A stretch of DNA of 64,000 nucleotides from Petrolisthes cinctipes (GCA_033782935.1 JAWQEG010001306.1:1922001-1986000), one strand, 5' to 3'. Counted from the stretch's first letter, positions 1 through 11,160 are shown. The notes: generated by a model not told the origin, from the letters alone. Numbers and translations: made by a program.

Positions 1-770
1 ACGCAAACACTTCCAGTATTTTATAATAATGAATTTGCAAATAGTAATTGCTCTTGATTGCATATAATTCTTTCCCTAATTAGAAAATATTAAAATTTTC
101 ATGAATGGGCAAAAATACTGAATGTGATTTGTAGGGTAAAGCAGAAAAGAGAAAATTTTATAACAGCTCCCTTAATGATAAAATTATGCAATTCATTCAC
201 ATGTTATCGTGATATATGTTGTCAGAGGCAAGAGCCTACAACGTGCACCTTATTATTACCATAGCTTCATATCGGATTCACCAAATTCATCCAATGACTG
301 TATAGTGGCTTGCTGCACTAGCTCACTAGAGCCTGCATGGTGGCTTGTCACACCTTAAGGTTTAAATCTATACTGCTCAGTGTTTTTCCTTCGGGTGCTT
401 ACAAATTCAAATGAAACTTACCATACTAAGCAATCACACCAATCTTGCTGATGAGCTATGAATAAATTAAAGTTCCCCTTCCCCCAGCAGGGAACCAGCT
501 AATAATGGTAAAAAACAAATAAACAAAGAGCATCATTACTTTTATTTACAATACTGGTAGTAGCAGAAACGGTATACAAATGAAAGTAGTTGTAGCAGTA
601 ATAGTAGTAGTGACAAGTTAGTACAGTAAAAGTCCTGTAATCCGTATGGCAGGGGACTGAAGGTCATCAGGACTATGGTTTTATTCAGACTATTGGTTGG
701 ACCTCTACTTACAAATATGGAAAAAGAAATACACAAATTATAGGATTAGGTACTGTAATGTCAACCAGTA
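1..770. other. Non-coding flank, no gene seen
   Basis: AT-rich sequence with frequent stops in all frames and no recognisable domain. An imperfect GTA-type triplet tract lies around 553-640. The short open frame on the minus strand at 542-736 is low-complexity, rich in leucine and tyrosine, and comes from that tract. Confidence 0.6.
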
Positions 771-995
771 TTATTAGTAAAGTGGAACCAGCACAGCTGG
801 ATTACTATAGAACACACCCCTTCTCCAGCCCTGGCCTGTGTAGGTATATTTCTGGGCTAGAAGGGTCTATTCCGTGAAGATCATCAGAAGTAAATATAGA
901 AATTCAAATCTAGCACTGTACTGATATGGGAGCCACCTGGTGGTAGCCTCTAGAGGTAGTGACCCGCTTGGGCCAGCGAGGTGAGACGCTCGGTC
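771..995 (+). repeat. Left ITR of DIRS copy A
   Basis: It aligns base for base with the left terminal repeats of copies B and C, including the shared blocks CCAGCACAGCTG, CATCAGAAGTAAAT and GCCACCTGGTGG. It starts at TTATTAGT, against TTATTGGT in the other copies. Confidence 0.75.
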
Positions 996-1044
996 ACTTG
1001 TTTGTGGAACACCAGGCTGACAACATCAACGCTCCTTCACTTTC

Positions 1045-1179
1045 GCTATGGTATGTGTTGCCCGTGTTCCTGCTATGGTATGTGTTGCCCGTGTTCCTGC
1101 TATGGTATGTGTTGCCCGTGTTCCTGCTATGGTATGTGTTGCCCGTGTTCCTGCTATGGTATGTGTTGCCCGTGTTCCT
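1045..1179 (+). repeat. 27-bp tandem repeat, 5 copies, in DIRS leader
   Basis: Five consecutive 27-bp units begin GCTATGGTATGTG and end CCCGTGTTCCT. At the same leader position copies B and C have a single related unit, so this is a local expansion in copy A. Because 27 is divisible by three, two reading frames stay open through it and give repetitive pseudo-peptides. Confidence 0.9.
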
Positions 1180-1444
1180 CCTAGTGTTTGTGTTTAGGTG
1201 TTTTTTCCCAGTGTCTAGTGGGATGCCTGCTCTGCAGACGTGTGTGTGTTTGAAAGGGGTTGTTTGATTTAGGCTGTTTTATGTGTTTCTTTCCCTCTCC
1301 TTTGGGGCTTTCGGGGTCTGTTTTTTCCCGCTCCCCATGGGGTTAGCTTATTCCTTGGGGTTTTCCTTTCCCCTGTGCTTTGCCATTAGTTCCCTTTCCT
1401 TAGTGTTACGGGGCCGTGTTACTTTGTGTGTGTGTTTTTTCCCT

Positions 1445-1471
1445 CACGTGGGGCCCTTAACTCCCCACGTG
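1445..1471 (+). promoter_or_regulatory. Paired CACGTG boxes in DIRS leader (copy A)
   Basis: Two CACGTG palindromes lie at 1445-1450 and 1466-1471, 21 bp apart start to start. Copies B and C have the same pair at the equivalent leader position. CACGTG is the classical bHLH E-box; a regulatory role here is inference from conservation. Confidence 0.45.
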
Positions 1472-1847
1472 GTACCCCTCGTGTTGCCCTTTGGGCCTTT
1501 GTGTTCACTTCCCCGTGTGGTTTTTATGTGTATGGGGCAGGGATTGTGCGTTGTCCTTGCCCTCCCCTGACTGTTTTCGGTCTAGGGGGTTTCTTTTTCC
1601 AGTACAGTGTTTTCCTGGGTTAGTCCCTTCAGGCTGGTTGTGTTCTCCTCTCTCCTCTCCTTCGGGTTTCTAGAGGTTTCCTTCAGCCTGCAGGTTTGGC
1701 GTTTACAGGGTTTTTATCCACGGCAGTGTGTGTGTGGGGGTTTGGGTCGGGTTTACGGGCTCGTTCTCCCTCTTGGGGTTTTACTGTGTTTACCTTTGTG
1801 CTGTGTACACGTGGATTCATGTGTTAACCCCTTTGTTTCTCCCACAG

Positions 1848-2765
1848 TCCACTCGTGCTTTGTGTGCTACCACGGGTTGTATTGTGAGGGCACCACCACT
1901 GTTCGTCCCACGCACCTTGCTTCACGGCCAAAGGTTATGACCCTTTGGTGTGTAGTGTATGCTGCCCCTGGGCTGAGTTGTGTCGCGAGGCCTCTGCCTC
2001 TGCTCGCCCTAAGCTTCCTGCCCTTGCCTCTCTACGCACCGCGTGGACGAGGGCGAGGAGGATGGCGCACAAGTGAGACGGGTCCTCCTTGAAATGGGCA
2101 GACCCTGGTTTTGGGGCCGAACTGGGTCTCTCCAGATCTCGGTACCCTTCCATGTGCCTCTCGGAGTCACAGGGGATCGAGCCCCTAGCGCCCCGAGAGG
2201 CTACGTCTCCTTCCCTAGACGGTTCTCTGACTCCCTTCCGTGGTTTCCCACCACTCCCGGAAGTGAGCGAGACCACCACGCTGGCACCCCTGGCTACCTC
2301 ACTGGTACCAGGACCCAGCAGGGAAGCTACTGCTTCGTCTCCCCCAAAGGCGCGCTCCTCGGGGGCGCAAGCACTCAAAGAAAAGGTCTCGCCCCTCCAA
2401 GAGGACTTGGACTCGCCGTCGCACCCCATCCTCTTCGTCATCGTCTACCATCTCTTCCTCCTCCTCCTCCTCGTCGGGGGGCTCGCCCTCTCCTGTGTGC
2501 AAGCCCCACAAGGCTAAGCGGGCGAGTACGAGCCCTCCGGTGAGGAAGATGGCGCACGTCCTGCGCACCCTTCTCCCTGCTGTCCTCCCGGATTTTATCC
2601 AACCTCCTGTGGCCCCCTCCCCTACTACTTCGGTGGTGGGGGGGGGGGGGAGCCGTTCCTGAACCTGCTCTTCCTCTTCCTCTCCCTGCTGCGTCGCCAG
2701 CGGAGGGCCCGGGTTCACCCAGGGAGTGTGGGGGCGTTCCCGAGCCCCGAGTTCGTCGCTGGTGC
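1848..2765 (+). pseudogene. DIRS gag-like fragment (copy A), broken
   Basis: This region starts after a CCCACAG acceptor-like site and is collinear with the gag ORF of copy C at 27978-28830. The N-terminal cysteine-rich start (S-T-R-A-L-C-A then G-C), a conserved block with LSESQG, the Arg/Ser-rich middle and the Pro-rich end can all be followed, but in at least three different frames. A deletion has removed part of the His/Cys cluster. Low-complexity runs (CTCCTC and a G-run at 2639-2651) add shifts. Gag of DIRS elements is thought to package RNA; this copy cannot encode it. Confidence 0.7.
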
Positions 2766-3668
2766 CTTAGAGTCCTCTGGGAGTCCTTTCTTCTTGAACA
2801 ATGCCTTCACTTCAAGAACAAAATGCTTGAAAAACCATTCCTTGAATAATTGGACCGACATCCATGCGTTACTCTGGGCATCATAAATGACTGGAAGTTT
2901 GGAGCTCAGATTCTTAAATGCCCTTGTTTTTTTATACTTGCAAATGACAAAAAGTTTGCACCTGTATGAACTCAAGGCATTGGCACATAACAAAATAGTT
3001 AATCTCACCTTGTTCATCTTGAAGCCACTAGTACTTTTCTTCCTGCGATCAGCCAAGGTACGAGTGGGGATACATCGCCAATATAAACCTGTTTCATCAG
3101 CATTAAACATTTGATCAGCTGTTAGGTTATGTTCTGCTATCAGCTGAGAAAAAATTTGTGAATAATTTGTGGCAGTCTCATGGTCAGCAGATTCTTTCTC
3201 CCCAGCCACATCTATCACCCTTATTCCATGTCTAAGCTTAAAAATACGAAGCCAGCCATCACTGAATTTCACGTCTGTTTCAATGTCCATATCACTACAA
3301 AATTGCTTAGCTTTTTCTGTTATCATGAGACCCGAAACTGGCTTACCCTCTGCACGTTTGGATGTAAACCATATGTACACAGCCTCATCCAGCTCTTCTA
3401 ATTTAGGCTTCTTCATAGTTTTCCGAATGTCACTCATCCATCATAGATTGTCCAGAAGCTACAAATCTTTGCAACTTTGTCTTGGGTTTGATGATATCGG
3501 AGATTGTTGAGTCCCCAATGTTAAACTTTTCCATGATTTTCTTTCGACTTTCACCCACTCAACTCTCTTTATCACCTTCTGTTTATCACTAATAGTCAAT
3601 GTCACATATTTCCTCTTTACGATTTTCTTGCTGTTTCTTCTTGTACAAGCTCTAGGAACCATTACTAT
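2766..3668 (-). pseudogene. Tigger/pogo-type transposase relic (CENP-B-like HTH plus partial DDE)
   Basis: Read on the minus strand, the N-terminal part (3662-3440) shows a basic segment and a psq/CENP-B-type helix-turn-helix region, with frame changes near 3555 and 3435. The longer open part (3437-2766) continues through a CENP-B HTH2 region and reaches the first catalytic Asp in the Tigger hallmark N-A-D-E-T-G-L-Y-W. Similarity ends after LPEDSKA, just before the second catalytic Asp would be expected, so the second half of the DDE domain is missing. Family knowledge: pogo/Tigger transposases cut and paste at TA dinucleotides. The relic is inactive. I did not find its terminal inverted repeats. 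Confidence 0.85.
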
Positions 3669-3905
3669 TCTGACATATCAGAAGAGGCTGGATGGAGCCA
3701 TTGCGGATGCCTGTCCGGGATGCAACACAGCACCCCACTCTATTAAACACATTATTGAAGACTGCAACGCACACAACCTCACTCGCCAACAACACAACAT
3801 ACACTCGCTGAGGGCATTGTGGGAAAGCCCGGTTCAGGCCATGGCCTTCCTCAGGAGCTCGGGGCTGCTCGGCCAGACAGCTTGAGGAACTTCAACAACA
3901 ACAAC
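3669..3905 (+). pseudogene. LINE ORF2 C-terminus and 3' end fragment
   Basis: About 70 codons are open from 3673 to 3885. They contain a C-P-G-C, H, C cluster (CPGC, then HSIKHIIEDC), which is the CCHC-type zinc motif seen after RNase H in I/Jockey-like LINEs. A segment with LWESPVQAMAFLRSSG follows, then the stop. A short (CAA)n run at about 3893-3904 may be the element tail. This is a strongly 5'-truncated copy. The clade cannot be fixed from so short a piece. Confidence 0.6.
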
Positions 3906-4988
3906 TATTCACCTAAAGCAACTTTGGGGTGCAAAAACATACACTGTAGTGGCAGTATCAAAAAAATTTTAAAGCCAATAAAAAGTATATCATGGGTACT
4001 CCTTGTCAATACGTATTTAAAAAGAACAAGAACATATTGTAGATCAATTTATCAAATAGGCTCGTGCGCGCAAATCTGTGTGTGATGAAGCCGTCCGAGA
4101 TCTACCGTGGCTCTATTTTCATAGCACAAATATTGCTTTTGGCATTCAAACGTTACTTTCTGTCATTTTCAATTATTCATTATAAGAAAATGGGACTCAA
4201 AAACTACAATAATTATGGCAAATCACACAAATTGTTGAAAACTTCCTGGCAAGAAATACCAAATATGGCAGTATGTGGTAACTCTGCTCCGCCCGCCAGT
4301 GGAATAGGCTTACCAACCCTACATAGCACTAGCAATAGGGGTGGTTCCAAAACTTTTTTTGCAGACTGTACATTCTGTACTACTGCATTACATAATCATT
4401 CACATTTCTTTACTGACAATGGCAGTAAGCCTACAATGTTTATATAATTATACAGTAGCACAGTATGGTACCAATATTGATTTTTTCCCAACTGACAATT
4501 TATATCAAGGAAGCTGAATAGCAAAATCATTCTCAAATGCTAATAGTAATGAAGTCTGCTGTATATTTATGTATATCATCTTTATTTTAGTGAGTTATAT
4601 CCTTCCTATATTCTTCCTGTCCTACATCTTGCTTGTTCTAACTTCATGTGACTGCTCTGACTATTGTTTTATTACTGCATCTTCATATCTGTTTCTTCCT
4701 GACTGACTCTTACAGTAGACTTACCTAGTCAAGACTCCTAAATTTTATTATAATTTTATCTATACCTGTATGTTGCAGTGTACTGTGTTCATACACATGC
4801 ACAATTCATTTAAATAACTGTAAAAAAATTAAACTATTTTAATAAACAAATAACCTATCCACACCTCAGCCATCTTTGAGTTGCCCTTTGTCTTTTTGAT
4901 GACTTGCCTTTTGATCAGATTTTGATGGCATGTCTCTTAGAGAAATTACCCTAATGAGGCGGAGTAAATACTTGGTTATATTTTTCCT
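3906..4988. other. Intergenic, nothing recognised
   Basis: AT-rich DNA with no protein similarity, inverted repeats or tandem array that I could see. Its right edge is the insertion point of DIRS copy B. Confidence 0.6.
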
Positions 4989-5211
4989 TTATTGGTATAG
5001 TGAAACCAGCACAGCTGGATTGCTATAGAATACGCCCCTTCTCAAGCCCAGGCCCCGTATAGGCATAATCTGGGTTGGAAGGGTCTATTCCGTGACGATC
5101 ATCAGAAGTAAATAAAAATTCAAATCTGGCACTGTACTGATAGTGGAGCCACCTGGTGGTGGCGTGGTGAGGTATTAAGCCCCTCCTCCGCTGAATACCG
5201 CTCGGTCACTC
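4989..5211 (+). repeat. Left ITR of DIRS copy B
   Basis: It is the reverse complement of 11697-11916 with about one mismatch. The outer edge TTATTGGTATAG is found again, inverted, in the internal complementary region at 11541-11642. Confidence 0.9.
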
Positions 5212-5543
5212 TGTCGCGGAACACGTACCTATCAACATCTTCGCTCCTCGCTACTACGCTACGGTATTGTGTCACGTGTTCCTGCTATCGTTTCTTTGGT
5301 GTCTAGTGGCCTGCCTGCTATGCAGATGTGTGTGTGTTTTGGGAGTTTAGGGTGTTATTGTGGGAATATTTCCTTTCCTAGGGCTAGTTCATTTTCTTCC
5401 CTAGTGGAGGGGGCTCATTTGGGCCTCCTTTTTTCGGGGTTTTCTCCCCTTATCCCCCTCTCACCCTTCCTCCTGCCACTAGTACACTTATTTGGTGTGT
5501 TTTCCTCGGGTTTTTTTAGGTTTTTAGCGAGGTTTGACCTCCC

Positions 5544-5570
5544 CACGTGGGGCCTTTACCTCCCCACGTG
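5544..5570 (+). promoter_or_regulatory. Paired CACGTG boxes in DIRS leader (copy B)
   Basis: CACGTG occurs at 5544-5549 and 5565-5570, 21 bp apart, each inside a CCCCACGTGG context. A further CCCCACGTGG lies at 5872-5881. The spacing equals that of copy A. Confidence 0.5.
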
Positions 5571-6309
5571 GTGTGTGTGTGTGGGCTTGTAGCCCTCTTG
5601 TGCCCTCCCCGAGTATTGTGTTAGTCCACGCGGTTTGGGGGGAGCGAGATTTGTGCCCATCCCCTCCCTTACGTGTTTTTAAGTGTGTTTTTGCTTGTTC
5701 CCAGTGTGGTGTTCCTGGGTTTTTTGGCCCTTCAGGCTGCCTAGTAGTTGGGGGCTACTTTTCGGGGTTTTTTCCCCTTCCCTGTCCTGCCTCCCTTCCT
5801 CCTGCCACTAGTACACGTCATTTGGTGTATTTTTCCTCGGGGTTTTTTGGTGTTAGCGAGGTTTTTTCCTCCCCACGTGGTGCGGGTGTAGGACTACTTA
5901 GCCCCTTATTGTTGTTTCCCCCGAGTGTGGTTTAGTGTTACGTGGGGTGCGGGGAGCGAGGATTGTGCCAGGTTCTCGTTTCCCCTTCCCAGCGTATTTT
6001 TGGGTTTTTTTCTGGTGTCTTCCCAGTGTGTCTGTTACCCTGGGAATTGCCCATCAGGCTGTCTGTGCCTCTCCTTTGGGGCCTGCAGACCGGAGGTTGT
6101 TTCCCAGCCCCCGCGGGGGGGTTTTTTTATTGCCTTTCGGGGTTTTTTCCCGGGTTGGTGCGTGTGGGGGTTTTTTGTTTGGGGGTTCGTTCCCGGGTCC
6201 GAGGGGGCTTGCTATCCCCCTCTGCCCGTGTCCTATTATTTTTGTGTGTGTCTTTGTACGCGTGGCTTCACGTGTTAACCCCCTTTTTTGTGAGTTTTTT
6301 CTCCCGCAG

Positions 6310-6475
6310 TCTACTCGTGCCTTGTGTGCCTCTTCGGGGTGTAGTGTGTGGGTGTCCCCTGTTGGCCACCAGCATCGTTCGCCCCACGCACCCTGCTTCA
6401 CCCTCAAGGCTTGCGACCCTTTGGTGTGTAGTGTGGAAGGCTGTATGTTGTGTTTTTCTCTGCACATGGCGCGAA
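6310..6475 (+). pseudogene. DIRS gag N-terminal fragment 1 (copy B)
   Basis: It follows a TTTTCTCCCGCAG acceptor-like site and reads S-T-R-A-L-C-A, the same exon start as copies A and C. It then matches the His/Cys segment at 28020-28100 before passing into more leader-like sequence. The frame is not maintained to a full gag. Confidence 0.6.
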
Positions 6476-7254
6476 CACGTGTGCGTGTTTGCCCCTTGTG
6501 TGGGGATTTTCCCCGTGTGTGTGTTGATTGGTGTGTGCGCTCACGCTGTGACTGTCTTCCCCCGTGTGCGGTGAGTACTTGTTTGGGTTTTTTCTCCTCG
6601 GGTTTTTTAGCCCTGTGGGGAGTTAGGTTATTTATTTGCACGTGTCCCTTCTCCCCTGTGTCTTGGGGCCTCTGCACCTTTTTGGTGTTTTTCCTTGTCA
6701 GCTCTTTTAGTGTCTTAGGATATTATTCTGATAATGTTGCCTGCACTTCTGTAGCTGCCTTACCAAGTAACGTTTTACTCACTACACCTGCTTGACTTCT
6801 TGCTACTACTGTACTGTTCTTAGTCTGCGTTGTAGCATTCTTCTTCGTGCAGTACTGTTTTTTTTTCAACATTCAGTACCTTCTCTTTTCTTACAATTCA
6901 GTACAGTTTTTATAATTTTTAACATTATGCGGTAGGGTAGTAAGACTTTCTATCTTTCTTCTTACATAACTCTTACTTTGTGCTTGCCCTTATTGGGGGT
7001 AAGAGAAGCTTATTACTTTCTGGTAGAGTAACAAGTTCCTCCTTTAAAACCCTCTCCCTCCTTGGGTTTCCTAGGGTCTACTCTCGGCTTTTGGGGACCG
7101 TGTTTGCGGGGTTTTTCCCCAGCAGTGTGGAGGTGAGTATGTGTGGGTTAGTGTTTTGCCTTGGGAGTTAGTGTTTTCCTCCCTCGGGGTGTTTTGTGTT
7201 TTTCCATGTGTGTACACGTGGGTTCACGTGTTAACCCCCTTTTTTCTCCCGCAG

Positions 7255-7690
7255 TCCACTCGTGCCTTGTGTGCTTCTTCTGGCTGCACCGTGAGGTTGT
7301 TCCTCGACGTGCATCACCACTGTTCACCCCACACATGCTTCTGCACTCCCAGGAGTACGTTCCTGCTACGTGCCTCTCGGGGTCACAGGGGATCAAGCTC
7401 CTAGCCCCCCGCCGAGTCCCCATCGCCTTCCCTGGATGGTTCTGTGCCTCCCTTCCGTGGTTTCCCACCATTCCCGGAAGCGAGCCAGACCACCACGCTG
7501 GCCCCCCTGGCTACCTGACCGGTACCAGGACCCAGCAGGGAAGCTGCTTCGTCTCCCCCAAGGGCGAGCTTCTCGAGCCGCTCTCGGGGGTGCAAGCACG
7601 AGTCCAGGAGGAGGTCTCGCCCTCAGGTCCACAGGGTTTCGGGTCCCTAGCACCCCGAGAGGCCTCCTCTCCTTCCTTTAGTCGGCTCTG
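7255..7690 (+). pseudogene. DIRS gag N-terminal fragment 2 (copy B)
   Basis: A second CTCCCGCAG acceptor-like site is followed by another S-T-R-A-L-C-A start and then segments corresponding to the copy C gag around LSESQG and the Pro-rich region. Frames are disrupted. The region runs into the minisatellite that begins near 7848. Two gag starts about 950 bp apart indicate an internal duplication of leader plus gag start. Confidence 0.6.
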
Positions 7691-7847
7691 ATAACCCCCC
7701 CGAGGTTACCACCTCAGCAGGAGGGGGTCAGACCGTCGGGCTGCACCCCTGGTCACCTCCCAGGTACCAGGGCCCAGCAAGGAAAGGCTCCTTCTCCCCC
7801 GCGGACGCGCTCAAAGAGCCGCTCCCGAGGGAGCAAGCGTAGCACCA

Positions 7848-8510
7848 AATGCAGGTCCTCCTCAGCTAAGGACCCGGTGGGGTACCGACTGACGAACCTG
7901 CAGGTCCCTGCCAACTAGGCTCCGACCACAGCCTAGGGACCTACCCATGCACAACCTAGTACCAAAGAGCAGGTCCCTCTCAGCCAAGGACCCGGTAGGG
8001 TACTAACTGACAAACCTGCTAGGACCTGGCCAGCTAGGGGGCTACCCAGGCACAACCTAGTGCCAAGAACAGGACCTTTTCAGCCCAGGACCCGGTGGGG
8101 TACTAACGGGCAAGCCTGCTAGGACCTAGCCAGCTAGGCTCCAACCACAGCCTAGGGTGCTACCCATGCACAACCTAGTGCCAACAGCAGGACCCGCTCA
8201 GCCAAGGACCCGGTAGGGTCCCGACTGATAAACCTGTTAAGACCTGGCCAGCTAGGGTTCTACCCATGCACAACCTAGGGCCAAGAGCAGGACCCGCTCA
8301 GCCAAGGACCCGGTAGGGTACTGACTGACAAGCCTGCGAGGACCTGGCCAGCCAGTCTCCTCCACTTTCTAGGTGCTGCCTATGCACAACCTAGCACCAA
8401 TAGCAGGACCCGCTCAACCAACAACCCGGGAGGGTACTGACTGAGAGGCCTGCTGGGACCTAGCCAGCTAGGCTTCGACCACAGCCAAGGTTCTACCTGT
8501 GCACAACCTA
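7848..8510 (+). repeat. Tandem repeat of ~100-120 bp, about 6 degenerate units, inside DIRS copy B
   Basis: Units recur at about 7848, 7966, 8060, 8178, 8276 and 8391. Each contains GCAGGACC-like, AAGGACCCGGTAGGGTAC, GACCTGGCCAGCTAGG and CACAACCTAG blocks. Unit length varies by deletion of an internal segment. Nothing similar exists in copies A or C, so the array was acquired or grew in copy B. Confidence 0.85.
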
Positions 8511-8559
8511 GGGGCTACCTCGGGCTCAGCCAAGGCGCTACCTATGAACAACCTAGGGC

Positions 8560-8705
8560 GCTACCCGGGGCTCAACCTATTGCGACATGGTCCTCAGCCT
8601 AGGGGCTACCTGGACCTGAACCTAGTGGCTACCTGGACCTGAACCTAGTGGCTAGCTGGACCTGAACCTGGGGTCCCAGCCTAGGGGGTACCTGGGACTC
8701 AGCCT
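8560..8705 (+). repeat. Short 20-22 bp repeats next to the minisatellite
   Basis: Several copies of a CTACCTGGACCTGAACCTAG unit, with variants, continue from the longer array. They look like a secondary expansion of one sub-block of it. Confidence 0.7.
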
Positions 8706-9558
8706 ATGGCAGCTAGTTCATGAGAGTTTATAACACACGGCCTCTTTGCCGCGTGAGGGAAATAGGAGAGCGAATGCGATAATGTTTCAAAACGTTCTCA
8801 GAGCTGTAACAACACTCAAACTCGGAGGTTTTTCCAGTCACTGGCCTCCCTGACAGTGACGTTTTTACGTCCCTCTTTTCCCGTAATGATTCGCAGGTGG
8901 TCACCAGGGTTCTCCGAAATGTCAATCATTCTTTACCAAGAACGAGACACCCTACCCTGTGCTGACGTAGGGTTTCAATTGAGGTATGTCTTCCAGCGGT
9001 GGGGCAACTGTTGGTCCCCATAAATTCCCACAAAAGTTTGTTTATTCATAGTTTGGCTTTGCCTCCCCAGACATTTCAGGTAACTGCTTGACCCACCAGT
9101 CTTCTGTTCTGCTTGGCTGGGAAGTTTTCAAAGTAGTTTCCTCACCTCACGGTGGTCCTTACCAAATTCAAACAAACCATTGTTAAACTATACGGCTCCG
9201 GTTGTTGCCTACCGTCCTACCAAGCGTCACTCTTGGTGTCATGTCCAAGCTCTCAAGGATGATATTACAGCTACCCTAGTCCTCGCCTCGGATCACCTGT
9301 TTTGTATCCCCATAACAGGGAGACATGGAGCAGCAAGATTTGTGTCTTGTACACCATACTCACTCAATGGGGGCTTCTTAACTACGTCCTTAACCTTTCA
9401 TCGCACGCATTCCACTTAGGGGATGGGGGCGAGGGGATATTGGGGCTTCGGCTTACCCTGGTCGATGCCTTGTATTAGTGCTCAGGACGGTCCTGGCGTT
9501 ACACTCTTGACACTGTCCCAGACAGCCTCGTGAGATTTAAGGTTCGCCTCATTCCCTA
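8706..9558. other. Unassigned interior of DIRS copy B
   Basis: About 850 bp with no match to copy C, no open frame of substance and no inverted repeats that I could see. It may be foreign DNA carried by the derivative or strongly decayed gag. Confidence 0.5.
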
Positions 9559-10245
9559 GTGGGGGAGCCGGCCAATTATGTGCCACCCCACAGCCCCACT
9601 ATTGCAACGGTACCCGTTCCTGAACCCGCCCTTCTCACCTTCCCTGCCGCGTCGCCGGTAGGGGACTCGAGTCCACCTGGGGATTTTGGAGCCATTCCCA
9701 TTCCCCCAATCTCTCTGGGTCTCGAGTCCCCGAGGGGCACCCTGGGGAGGAGCTGGCTGCCTCTCCTCCCCCTTTCCCGTCGCCTCATCCTGTGGACGAC
9801 GGGTACCTTCCCTACTCTTGGGCCTTTCTTCCTTCGTCCTGGACTCACTCTTCAGAGGAGGTCAGACGGGTGCGTAGTCTCCCGATCCTTCTCAACCAGA
9901 GGTTTGGGTGAGGAGGCACGACGGGCTAGTGAAGCGGGAAGCGGACGAACTTTTTGGTTTGTCCGTAGGCCACGCGCCCTTCCCCACCTACCATGGTGGA
10001 GGCGGCGGGACCCGTTCCTGGACCTGCTCTCTCCGAGTCCCCGCGGTGGAGCGGGTATGGGATCTGGGGGGGGGCGGGACATCCACCACATCCTTCAGGA
10101 CGAGGTATCTGTTCCACTCGCTCTCCCTCACCCCCTGTGTTGCAATGGGGACTCCGCCCACCTTACCACAGGGTCCCCGTGGGAGACAGAAAAGGGGGAG
10201 GGTGCGCCCGAATGGAAAAGGTCGGACGACTTACCTTCCGTCACC
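9559..10245 (+). pseudogene. DIRS gag C-terminal piece fused to recombinase C-terminus (copy B)
   Basis: 9559-9951 corresponds to copy C gag at about 28740-29100, with Pro-rich blocks and a GYLPYS-like site. At 9956-9969 the sequence jumps to TTTGTCCGTAGGCCAC, the end of the second intron and start of the next exon in copy C (30120-30133). Soon after it jumps to the recombinase end (copy C 33230-33415), including the segment with the terminal Tyr. The retained intron end means the deletion junctions arose on DNA or unspliced RNA. Confidence 0.7.
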
Positions 10246-10299
10246 AGTCATCCCTTACGTCATCTCCATTCTGTACAGTCTCATAGTTAGAACATCTTG

Positions 10300-10510
10300 G
10301 TGTTTCTTTTCTCCTCTCGGGATATTTTACCCGAACCTAGGCCATAGCCTAGGTTCGGAGGACCCTAACAACAAAAATGGGGGGGGGGGGGTCCTCGACC
10401 CCCTGGCCTATCCCCTCGAGGGTGTCTTTAAAGACTTACGATTTGTAACACTTTCTGGTTTTAACAGAAAGTTGTCCGTATATAATGATAATAAATTATA
10501 TGCGTAACAA
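10300..10510 (+). other. DIRS 3' UTR block 1 (copy B) with two stem-loops and G-run
   Basis: It contains the perfect inverted repeat GAACCTAGG / CCTAGGTTC with a 6-nt loop near 10333-10356, a run of G near 10380, and the stem ACTTTCTG / CAGAAAGT near 10451-10473. The same order of hairpin, G-run and hairpin recurs at 11235-11390 and at 33640-33810. Confidence 0.6.
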
Positions 10511-10559
10511 CCCTTCCACAGCAGCTACCACCCTAGCTTTGGGAAATCGTTTTACGATG

Positions 10560-10744
10560 GTCGGCCACCTCCACTGTTCGCCTCACGCACCCTGCTTCAC
10601 GCCCAAGGGTTACGACCCTTTGGCGTGCGGTGTGTGCCGCCCCGGGGCTGAGCTGTGTCGGGAGACACCCGCCTCTGCCCGCCCCCAAAACTCCCCCGCC
10701 CTTGCCTCCTTTCGTAACACGGGGACTAGGGCCGGGAGAATGGC
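10560..10744 (+). pseudogene. DIRS gag N-terminal fragment 3 (copy B)
   Basis: It closely matches copy C 28020-28205: the His/Cys cluster, a CGVC motif and the Ala/Arg-rich stretch. It then switches, at a short shared GGCCC stretch, to recombinase sequence. Its high similarity to copy C compared with fragments 1 and 2 suggests a separate and later exchange. Confidence 0.65.
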
Positions 10745-11160
10745 GGGCCCAGACTCCCTCCTGGCCCTTCACCGCGTCCTTTTCCTACCTGACCTTCGAG
10801 GGGGTTCCTCTGGAGGTTTGTCACCTCCTCCAGAAAGCTCTCTTCCTGCTCGCCTTAGCTACAGGGTACAGGGCCTCTCAGTTGGCAGCCCTTACCCGTC
10901 ACACAGCCTTTTCATCTGTAAGCCCTAACCTTACTTCTTTAACTATCCCCCCCTCTCCCGCTTTCCTAGCTAAGAACGAGCAGGCTGACGACAGGATTGG
11001 CCCTCTCGCAGTACCCTCGTTCCTGAGGGCTGGAAGTTTCCACCCCCTCTGTCCAGTCCACGCGTTTACTACATACGTGGAGGCGACGAGAGGGGCGTCT
11101 CCGGACCACCTCTTCTACAACTCTAGGTCCGGTAACCCTCTTTTCCCTAGGTCAATCGGA
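10745..11160 (+). pseudogene. Partial tyrosine recombinase (copy B)
   Basis: It is collinear with and very similar to copy C 32712-33125. It keeps the first catalytic Arg block (ATGYRASQLAAL) but is cut before the HxxR and Tyr motifs and joins 3' UTR sequence at 11161. It cannot encode an active recombinase. Confidence 0.85.

Larger units (their letters stand above)
771..2765 (+). mobile_element. DIRS-type retrotransposon copy A, 5' fragment
   Basis: The first 225 bases match the left inverted terminal repeat of the two longer DIRS copies at 4989 and 26955, with many substitutions. A long leader and a broken gag-like region follow. Similarity stops near 2765, where a Tigger transposase relic begins. 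No RT, recombinase, internal complementary region or right terminus is present. Copy A looks the oldest of the three because its terminal repeat is the most diverged. Whether Tigger inserted here or a deletion joined the two cannot be told from this window. Confidence 0.8.

Noticed and set aside
959..1267. Plus-strand frame with a 9-residue hydrophobic repeat
   Set aside because: It is the translation of the 27-bp tandem repeat in the DIRS leader. Two frames are open for the same reason, and copies B and C lack it.
5269..6795. Several long overlapping plus-strand frames rich in Phe, Gly and Pro
   Set aside because: They lie in the GC/T-rich DIRS leader, have no domain, are not conserved in copies A and C, and overlap one another in three frames.
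7848..8510. CRISPR-like array
   Set aside because: Repeats are degenerate, about 110 bp long, without unique spacers, and inside a eukaryotic retroelement.
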